Shown piece by piece: positions 3,583-8,646 of a DNA stretch of 8,646 nucleotides. This DNA is from an uncultured Oscillospiraceae bacterium. GTDB taxonomy: Bacteria > Bacillota > Clostridia > Oscillospirales > Oscillospiraceae. Each line of letters starts with the position of its first letter. Within the stretch, counting starts at the first letter, position 1. The position numbers and the translations under genes are program-made. Location of the stretch: NCBI GenBank assembly GCA_937915075.1, contig CALDMA010000338.1, forward strand, positions 1 to 8,646. The letters are read 5' to 3'. The notes under the pieces are model-generated. The model was not told the DNA's origin. It did not search any database and saw only the letters and a program-made list of their open reading frames with translations.

Positions 3583-5361
3583 ATGCAGGACGGAAAGGAA
3601 AGAGCCGCCGCGCTGGAGCGACTGGCCCCGAAGCCCACGGCGCGGGAGATGGAGGAGGTCAACGGACGGTTCCGGCACTTCCTGTTCAAGCGGCCGGGCA
3701 AGGGCGAGATATGGACCACCTGCTGTCGGCGGCACACCTTCGTCAGGGCGGACACGGACAACGCGGACGAGCTGAGGGCACTGCACGCGCCGCACACGCC
3801 GGAGCCGCGGAACAGCTGGGACTGTTCGCCCACCACGCACAGGCGGAGCAGGTGCCCCTACTGCGGCGCGGAGGTCACGGTGAAGGAGCTGCGGTACTCC
3901 GGCGGGCGGGCCAACCTGTGGAGCTTCCGGCGGGCAGTGCTGCTGCGGCAGTGGCGCGGCGCCCTGTGGGCCACGGCGTGGACGTGCGAAAAGAACTACA
4001 GCCGCGTCGGCATAAACGGGGAGCCGATACTGACGGCGCTGCCGGAGATGAAGCTGCTGGGGGTGTACCGCTTCGCGCCGGGCGTGGCGGAGCAGGCCAC
4101 GCGGCCGTGGTGGTGCAGCGGCGGCACACCCATGAGCTACCACCGCCAGACCGCGCCCGGCAAGAGCAGCGGGCGCAAGGGCGGGATGTGGCAGATCCAC
4201 TCGCCCTACACCTACTGCGCCGAGCTGGGCAGCGGCTATGATGTGGTCGGTCTGCCGGAGCTGGACAAGGGCTGTATGCGCTGGTGCGGTATCGGAAGGA
4301 TACACCTGCCCTCGGACGACTTCATCGAACTGCTGACGGCGTGCTGCTTCTATCCCCGCCAGATCGAAATGCTGATGAAGCTGGGGCTGGAGGACGCGGT
4401 GAAGGACCTGGTGGGCCGGGGCGTAAGGAACGCCGACATCATCAAATGGGACGCGGACAAGCCCAGGGACTTTATGAAATGCACGCCCAAGGAGGCGATG
4501 GCGGCGCGTTCCACCACGGAGCCGCTGCGGGTGCTGCGGCTGTATATCCGGCACAGGGACACGGCGCTGAAAATGACCATGGAAAACGCGGCGTGGCTCG
4601 CAGAGGCCACCCTGGGCCGCGGCGAGGAGAACTACGCCGTGGGCCTGCTGAAGCGGCTGGGCGTCACGGCGGAGAAGCTGACGGTCTATCTGGAAAAGAG
4701 CCGGATAGAGTTGCAGGAGGGCGGCAGACCTGGCTCCGGCACCCGGAGAGGGGTGCTGCAGCTGTACAAGGACTATCTGGACGCGGCGGAGCACTGCGGG
4801 ATGGACATGGAGAACCCGCTGATCCTCATGCCGCGGGACCTTGTGGAAAAGCACGACCGGGTGACGGCGGCGTGGAGCGCCATACAGCGCCAGCGCCGGG
4901 AGGCGAAGGCGGCAGCGGCGCAGAAAGCCGCCGAGGAGGCCTACAGGAAGCGGCTGCACGGCCTGACCGAGAAGTATCTGTTCTGGACGGAGGACTTCCT
5001 CATCCGCGCCCCCGTCAGCGCCGACGAGATCGTGGAGGAGGGCAAGGCGCTGAAGCACTGCGTGGGCGGCTACGCGGACCGGCACCTGAAGGGTGCGACC
5101 ACCATCCTGTTCCTGCGCCGACGGGACAGGCCCCACACGCCGCTGGCGACCATCGAAATGAACGCCAACAATATCGTGCAGGTGCACGGCTATCGGAACG
5201 AGCTGGAGGGCTGCGCCGACAACCCGGACCGGGAGAGCGCCCGGAAGCTGTACGCGCCGGTGCTGGATCCGTGGCTGAAATGGCTGCGGGACGGCAGCAA
5301 GCGGGATAAGAACGGCAGGCCGAGGCTGCCGAAAAAGAGAACAAGGAGGAACGCGGCATGA
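3583..5361 (+). CDS. PcfJ-like protein
   Basis: ATG 3583 follows GGTGA at 5 nt; the GTG at 3574, overlapping the stop of the PcfK-like gene, is an alternative adding three residues. The 592-residue product fits the PcfJ-like family. Near the N-terminus a Cys/His group, CCRRH (47-51) and CPYCG (91-95), looks like a zinc site. A long alpha-helical middle follows, with an Ala/Lys/Glu-rich coiled-coil-like stretch near 430-455. The C-terminal signature is clear: APVSADEIVEEGKALKHCVGGY with HCVGGY at 492-497, then TTILFLRRRDRP, an IEM strand near 524 and VQVHGYRN. His492 and Cys493 in this strictly shaped motif could be functional. PcfJ was first named on plasmid pCF10; no activity is established that I know of. 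The stop overlaps the next start (ATGA). Confidence 0.85.
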   Translation: MQDGKERAAALERLAPKPTAREMEEVNGRFRHFLFKRPGKGEIWTTCCRRHTFVRADTDNADELRALHAPHTPEPRNSWDCSPTTHRRSRCPYCGAEVTVKELRYSGGRANLWSFRRAVLLRQWRGALWATAWTCEKNYSRVGINGEPILTALPEMKLLGVYRFAPGVAEQATRPWWCSGGTPMSYHRQTAPGKSSGRKGGMWQIHSPYTYCAELGSGYDVVGLPELDKGCMRWCGIGRIHLPSDDFIELLTACCFYPRQIEMLMKLGLEDAVKDLVGRGVRNADIIKWDADKPRDFMKCTPKEAMAARSTTEPLRVLRLYIRHRDTALKMTMENAAWLAEATLGRGEENYAVGLLKRLGVTAEKLTVYLEKSRIELQEGGRPGSGTRRGVLQLYKDYLDAAEHCGMDMENPLILMPRDLVEKHDRVTAAWSAIQRQRREAKAAAAQKAAEEAYRKRLHGLTEKYLFWTEDFLIRAPVSADEIVEEGKALKHCVGGYADRHLKGATTILFLRRRDRPHTPLATIEMNANNIVQVHGYRNELEGCADNPDRESARKLYAPVLDPWLKWLRDGSKRDKNGRPRLPKKRTRRNAA

Positions 5362-6383
5362 GTATGTACGACATAGTGAGCACGGCCCCGGAGGGGTACT
5401 CCGAGGGCGAGGCGCTGCGCGAGATGTTCAGCGAGGGCTCCATGGACGAGGCCTTTGAGGAGCGCGACATTGACGTCATCACGGAGGAAATCAACTTCTA
5501 CAAGCAGCAGGCCGGCATGGCCATTCTGGAGATCGGCAAGCGGCTGGTGGAGGCCAAGGCGCAGCTCTCCCACGGGGAGTGGCTGCCTTGGCTGGAGAAA
5601 AAGGTGGAGTTCTCCGAGCGCAGCGCACAGCAGTATATCCGGCTGTGGAAGGAGTACGGCAAATCCGCAACGGTTGCGGATTTGGGCGTGCGGAAAGCGT
5701 TGGTATTACTGGCTTTGCCGGAAAACGAGCGCGACAGCTTCGCCGGTGAGACACACGCGGTGGACGGTGCGGAGAAGACCGCCGCGGAAATGACGGTGAA
5801 GGAGCTGGAGAAGGCCGTGGCGGAGCGCAACGCCGCCCGTGAAGAGGCGGAGCAGGCCAAGGCAGACCTGTACGCCGCCCGCGAAGCCGCCAGGGAGGCG
5901 CGGGATCATGTGGAGGCCCTGCAGGGAGAACTGGAGGCGCTGAAGAACCGGCCCACGGAGGTGGCCATCGAGCAGAGGGACGCCACGGAGGAGCAGCTGG
6001 CCGCTGCCCGGCAGGAGGCCGAGGACGCCGCCGCCCGGCGAGTGGCCGAGCTGGAGAAGGCGCTGGAGCAGGCCCGCGGCGAGGCCGCAGCGGCCGAGGA
6101 GAGGAAGGAGGCCGCCGAGGCGGAGCTGCAGGACGCCGAACGGGAGCGCGACAGCGCGCTGGATGCCGCCAAGGGCTACAAGGCCGAGGCGGAGGCCGCC
6201 CACAAGCTGGCCGCCGCGGCCAGCAACGAGGGCGTGACCAAGTTCAAGGTGGTGTTCGATCAGACGGTGGAAAACGTGAACACCCTGGCGGCGCTGCTGC
6301 AGGCGCTGCCGGACAGTCAGCAGGAGAAGCTGCGGCGGGCGCTGCTGGCGCTGGCCGACCAGGTGCGGAAGGTGGGAACGTGA
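5358..6383 (+). CDS. DUF3102 protein with long coiled coil
   Basis: AAGGAGG (5343-5349) is 8 nt before the ATG, which overlaps the stop of the PcfJ-like gene. The 341-residue product contains a DUF3102 domain at about 38-101: EINFYKQQAGMAILEIGKRL, EAKAQLSHGEW, and FSERSAQQYIRLW, the last resembling the helix-turn-helix-like part seen in this family. Then comes a helical segment (VADLGVRKALVLLALPE), a long Glu/Ala/Arg coiled coil (about 145-280) and a helical C-terminal piece (292-341). The domain is common in phages and mobile elements and is often predicted to bind DNA. The shape, a DNA-binding head plus a long oligomerising rod, suggests an architectural or partition-like role, which is inference. 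An 11-bp inverted repeat lies inside its coding region. Confidence 0.85.
   Translation: MSMYDIVSTAPEGYSEGEALREMFSEGSMDEAFEERDIDVITEEINFYKQQAGMAILEIGKRLVEAKAQLSHGEWLPWLEKKVEFSERSAQQYIRLWKEYGKSATVADLGVRKALVLLALPENERDSFAGETHAVDGAEKTAAEMTVKELEKAVAERNAAREEAEQAKADLYAAREAAREARDHVEALQGELEALKNRPTEVAIEQRDATEEQLAAARQEAEDAAARRVAELEKALEQARGEAAAAEERKEAAEAELQDAERERDSALDAAKGYKAEAEAAHKLAAAASNEGVTKFKVVFDQTVENVNTLAALLQALPDSQQEKLRRALLALADQVRKVGT
5661..5683. repeat. Perfect 11-bp inverted repeat inside the DUF3102 gene
   Basis: AAATCCGCAAC (5661-5671), one G, then GTTGCGGATTT (5673-5683) form a perfect palindrome centred at 5672. It encodes KSATVADL. It is far less GC-rich than the surrounding gene. With one central base it cannot close as a tight RNA hairpin without losing a pair or two, so a dimeric protein-binding site is also possible. 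Confidence 0.7.
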
Positions 6384-6384
6384 G

Positions 6385-6594
6385 ATGGCGGAGCACTGCG
6401 GAAGCTGCGTGTGGCGCTCCGGGCGGCCGGAGTACAGGTGCGACTTTGCCGGCAAGACGGACCACACGCGGAAGGCGGAGTCCCCGGACGGGTGCACCTA
6501 CTACCTGCGGGGCGACATCGTGACGGACGGCCGGACGGCCCGGCAGCTGTATCGTAAGGTCATGGCAAAGAGAGAAGCGGCGGGGCTGGCGTGA
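6385..6594 (+). CDS. Small Cys-rich protein (69 aa)
   Basis: The ATG begins one base after the stop of the DUF3102 gene, with AAGGTGGG (6369-6376) 8 nt upstream. The cysteines are CGSC (5-8), C19 and C37 in the context PDGCTYYLRGD, a pattern of four that could bind one zinc. A basic helix ends the protein (RQLYRKVMAKREAA). Short proteins of this form are common beside terminase genes in clostridial phages, but I know no function. It is too small and too unlike the usual helical DNA-binding form to be called a small terminase, although its position just before the large subunit makes that question worth noting. Confidence 0.7.
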   Translation: MAEHCGSCVWRSGRPEYRCDFAGKTDHTRKAESPDGCTYYLRGDIVTDGRTARQLYRKVMAKREAAGLA

Positions 6595-6618
6595 GCCGCC
6601 CCGCACCGCCCTCTTTTG

Positions 6619-6651
6619 AAAGCGGCTGCCCGGTGAACGGGCGGCGGCTTT
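6619..6651 (+). terminator. Imperfect hairpin before the terminase gene (possible weak terminator)
   Basis: AAAGCGGCTGCCCG and CGGGCGGCGGCTTT pair over 14 positions with one mismatch and one G-T wobble, loop GTGAA. Only TTT follows on the 3' side before GAGG, so termination would be weak at most. It fills the 76-nt gap between the Cys-rich gene and the terminase, the largest gap in this part, and may separate two expression levels. Confidence 0.4.
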
Positions 6652-6670
6652 GAGGAGAGGAGGCGAGGGT

Positions 6671-8362
6671 GTGAACCTGCGGAACCCCAAGGAATACTGC
6701 GAGAACCTGCTGTGGATACGCACGAAGAAGCAGACGATGGCGCACCTGCGCTTCAACGACGCGCAGAACAACCTGTACGGCGTCATCCGCCAGCAGGCGG
6801 CGCAGGGGAAGCCCATCCGCCTGATCGTCCTGAAAGGACGGCAGGAGGGCATCTCCACGGTGACGGAGGGGCTGATGTTCCAGGACACGGTGACGCGCCC
6901 CAACGTGAAGACGCTGATCGTGGCCCACGAGAACACGGCCACGGCCAACCTGTTCAAGATGAACAAGCTGTTCTACGACAGCCTGCCGGCGGGCGCACAG
7001 CCCATGCGGAAAAACTCCAACGCCAAGGAGCTGGTATTCGAGAACCCTACCAAGGACGAGAGGGACAAGCGGCGCCGTCCGGGTCTGCGGAGCTCTATCC
7101 GCTGCCAGACGGCGGGCAAGGGCGGCGTGGGCCGAAGCGACACGCTGACCAACGTGCACATCTCCGAGTATGCCTTCTGGCCTAAGAACAAGGACGAGCT
7201 GCTGCTGGGCATCATGCAGGCTGTGCCGGATGAGCCGGACACGATGGTGGTCATCGAGAGCACGGCCAACGGCTACGACCATTTCAAGACGCTGTGGGAC
7301 GACGCGGTGGCGGGCGCCAACGCATGGACGCCGGTGTTCCTGCCCTGGTATCTGGAGCCGGGGTACCGGAAAAGCGTGCCGACGGGCACCGTGTGGAGCG
7401 ACGAGGAGGAGAAGCTGCGGCAGGACTTCGGGCTGGACGACGAGCAGCTCATGTGGCGGCGCTGGTGCATCAAGGCCAACTGCGGCAACGACGCGGCCAT
7501 GTTCCGGCAGGAGTACCCCAACACGCCGGACGAGGCGTTTTTGCTCAGCGGCGAGGGCTACTTCGACAACGCGGCGCTGGGGCGGCAGCGGATGCACGCG
7601 CCGGCACCGGTGTCCGTGGGCTGGTTCGTATTCGACGAGCCGGCGGAGCCGGGGGACGCGCCCCGAAACTGGCGGTATGAGCCCGGCGAGACCGGGGCGG
7701 TGCGTATCTGGCAGACGCCGGAGAAGGGCGCGCCCTATGTGCTGGGCGGCGACACGGCCGGAGAGGGCAGCGACCGCTTCACGGCCTTCGTGCTGGACAA
7801 CCGCACCGGGGCGCAGGTGGCGGAGCTGCAGATGCCGCTGTCTGAGATACAGTATGCCCGGCAGATCTACTGCCTGGGCCGGTACTACAACGACGCGCTT
7901 GCGGCGGTGGAGGTCAACTTCTCCACCTATCCGGAGAACAAGCTGGAGGAGTGGCACTACCCGACGCTCTACCAGCGGGAGCGCTTCGACACCTTCAAGA
8001 ACGTAATGGTCAAGTCCCAGGGCTGGGTGACGTCCTCCCGGACGCGGCCCCAGATGCTGGCCACGCTGCACACGGTGATGGATGAGGAGCCGGGTTTGGT
8101 GGTGTCGGCGTGGACGCTGGGCGAGATGATCACCTTCGTCTACGACGAGAACCGGAAGCCGCAGGCGGCGGCGGGAGAGCACGACGACCTGGTGATGGCG
8201 GCGGCCATCGCCCACACGGCCCGCACCCAGCAGCGGTATACCTCCGAGGCCGGGGGCGCGGACCGGCGGCACTGGACGAAGGATATGTGGGAGGACTGGC
8301 GCCGGGCGGATCCGGCGGCGCGGAAGCAGTTGGAAGCGGAGTGGAAACGCTCCGAAAAATAA
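6671..8362 (+). CDS. terL: Phage terminase large subunit
   Basis: GTG 6671 is chosen because AGGAGG (6658-6663) is 7 nt upstream; a TTG at 6650 lies before that site. The 563-residue product is the DNA-packaging motor: an ATPase that pumps DNA into the prohead and a nuclease that cuts concatemers. Visible motifs are the Q-containing start FNDAQ (28-32), the Walker A-like KGRQEGIST (55-63), Walker B-like VHISEYAF (162-169, Glu166 catalytic), and the coupling motif ESTANG (196-201). FRQEYPNTPDEAF (278-290) is typical of these ATPases. The RNase H-like nuclease has GGDTAGEGSD (Asp361, Asp368), AAVEVN (Glu414) and EHDD (Asp505/506). Length is normal and all key residues are present, so it should be functional. 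No small subunit is recognised next to it. Confidence 0.93.
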   Translation: MNLRNPKEYCENLLWIRTKKQTMAHLRFNDAQNNLYGVIRQQAAQGKPIRLIVLKGRQEGISTVTEGLMFQDTVTRPNVKTLIVAHENTATANLFKMNKLFYDSLPAGAQPMRKNSNAKELVFENPTKDERDKRRRPGLRSSIRCQTAGKGGVGRSDTLTNVHISEYAFWPKNKDELLLGIMQAVPDEPDTMVVIESTANGYDHFKTLWDDAVAGANAWTPVFLPWYLEPGYRKSVPTGTVWSDEEEKLRQDFGLDDEQLMWRRWCIKANCGNDAAMFRQEYPNTPDEAFLLSGEGYFDNAALGRQRMHAPAPVSVGWFVFDEPAEPGDAPRNWRYEPGETGAVRIWQTPEKGAPYVLGGDTAGEGSDRFTAFVLDNRTGAQVAELQMPLSEIQYARQIYCLGRYYNDALAAVEVNFSTYPENKLEEWHYPTLYQRERFDTFKNVMVKSQGWVTSSRTRPQMLATLHTVMDEEPGLVVSAWTLGEMITFVYDENRKPQAAAGEHDDLVMAAAIAHTARTQQRYTSEAGGADRRHWTKDMWEDWRRADPAARKQLEAEWKRSEK

Positions 8363-8382
8363 AAACAGGAGGAATGTGCGAC

Positions 8383-8547
8383 ATGGATTTTTTCGGTATC
8401 GTATGCGGCGCGGCGTCGCTGCTGTGGCTGGCGGCCGGTGCGCTGGCGGTGGAGAACCACTGGCGGCAGCGGCGTCTGACCAAAAAGAGCGAGGAGGCGC
8501 TGGACAAGCTGCTGGAGGAGGTGTTCTGCGATGAGCAAGACGACTGA
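8383..8547 (+). CDS. Small membrane protein (54 aa)
   Basis: ATG 8383 has AGGAGG (8367-8372) 10 nt upstream; an in-frame ATG at 8374 is too close to that site. Residues about 4-23 (FGIVCGAASLLWLAAGALAV) form one membrane span, followed by a basic patch (HWRQRRLTKK) and an acidic helix (SEEALDKLLEEVF). By the positive-inside rule the C-terminus should face the cytoplasm. The end overlaps the next gene by 17 nt. Small single-span proteins between terminase and portal genes occur in many phages of Gram-positive hosts, with no common function known. Confidence 0.65.
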   Translation: MDFFGIVCGAASLLWLAAGALAVENHWRQRRLTKKSEEALDKLLEEVFCDEQDD

Positions 8548-8646
8548 GTTGGTGGAAAGGCTGCGGTGCACCATCACGCCGGGCGGCCCTACGGATGACA
8601 AGGCGTGCGAGAACTGCGCCTATGGCCTGCGGGAGGAGTTCGGCGG
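8531..8646 (+). CDS. Cys-containing small protein, 3' partial
   Basis: ATG 8531 follows an ideal AGGAGGTG (8516-8523) at 7 nt and overlaps the end of the small membrane protein gene. The frame stays open to the end of the window (38 residues). It begins MSKTTELVERLRC and contains CENC about 13 residues after the first Cys, so another possible zinc knuckle. Short proteins starting with TTELVERLR and a Cys cluster are frequent in clostridial phages and of unknown function. The rest lies outside the window. Confidence 0.6.
   Translation, partial: MSKTTELVERLRCTITPGGPTDDKACENCAYGLREEFG

Noticed and set aside
3436..5187. 583-residue open frame on the minus strand
   Set aside because: It lies wholly opposite the PcfJ-like and PcfK-like genes, has a low-complexity Arg/Leu/His/Pro-rich product and no ribosome binding site. 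GC-rich third positions of the real genes create such open antisense frames.
4284..5309. 341-residue plus-strand open frame in another phase
   Set aside because: It overlaps the PcfJ-like gene entirely and its product is a Gly/Ala/Arg-rich shadow translation.
6560..8272. 570-residue open frame on the minus strand
   Set aside because: It is antisense to the terminase, whose motifs are unmistakable; the product is Arg/Leu/Val/His-rich without family features.
1..8646. CRISPR array, tRNA genes, insertion sequence, attachment site
   Set aside because: I saw no regularly spaced repeats, no tRNA-like cloverleaf with a CCA-type end, no transposase and no integrase or core-site duplication.

Overview
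The window is a block of phage (or prophage) DNA from a GC-rich, Gram-positive anaerobe, most likely a gut Bacillota of the Oscillospiraceae type. The evidence is a convincing large terminase, short genes packed head to tail with stop/start overlaps, AGGAGG-type ribosome binding sites throughout, and relatives typical of clostridial phages and conjugative elements (PcfK-like, PcfJ-like, DUF3102, DUF6273 and 3D-domain proteins). The host assignment is an inference from style and composition. No host marker gene is present.

Layout. Positions 1-545 hold the end of a small helix-turn-helix regulator, a 60-residue unknown and a doubtful, very basic 49-residue ORF. Positions 465-816 contain the one gene on the minus strand. 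It is a compact unit with its own promoter, a TTG start and an intrinsic terminator, resembling a phage moron. From 870 to the end everything is on the plus strand: a 62-residue conserved-looking small protein; a DUF6273-like protein with a lectin-like C-terminus; a 72-residue unknown; a 29-residue membrane peptide; a membrane-anchored 3D-domain (cell-wall) protein; two small Cys-rich proteins; the PcfK-like, PcfJ-like and DUF3102 coiled-coil proteins; another Cys-rich small protein; the large terminase; a small membrane protein; and the start of a further Cys-rich protein that runs off the window.

How the parts relate. The genes from 1789 to 3182 and from 3215 to 6594 overlap or abut and probably form translationally coupled operons. 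The second contains PcfK-like, PcfJ-like, DUF3102 and a Cys-rich protein, and sits directly before the packaging ATPase-nuclease. The window is therefore the junction between an accessory/middle region and the packaging (late) module. No integrase, replication gene, small terminase, portal or capsid gene is visible, and no tRNA, CRISPR array or insertion sequence was found.

The most notable signals are the self-contained minus-strand gene, a perfect 11-bp inverted repeat inside the DUF3102 coding sequence in a local patch of unusual codons, the PcfK/PcfJ/DUF3102 cassette of unknown function, and a DUF6273 C-terminus that could be a diversified ligand-binding face.
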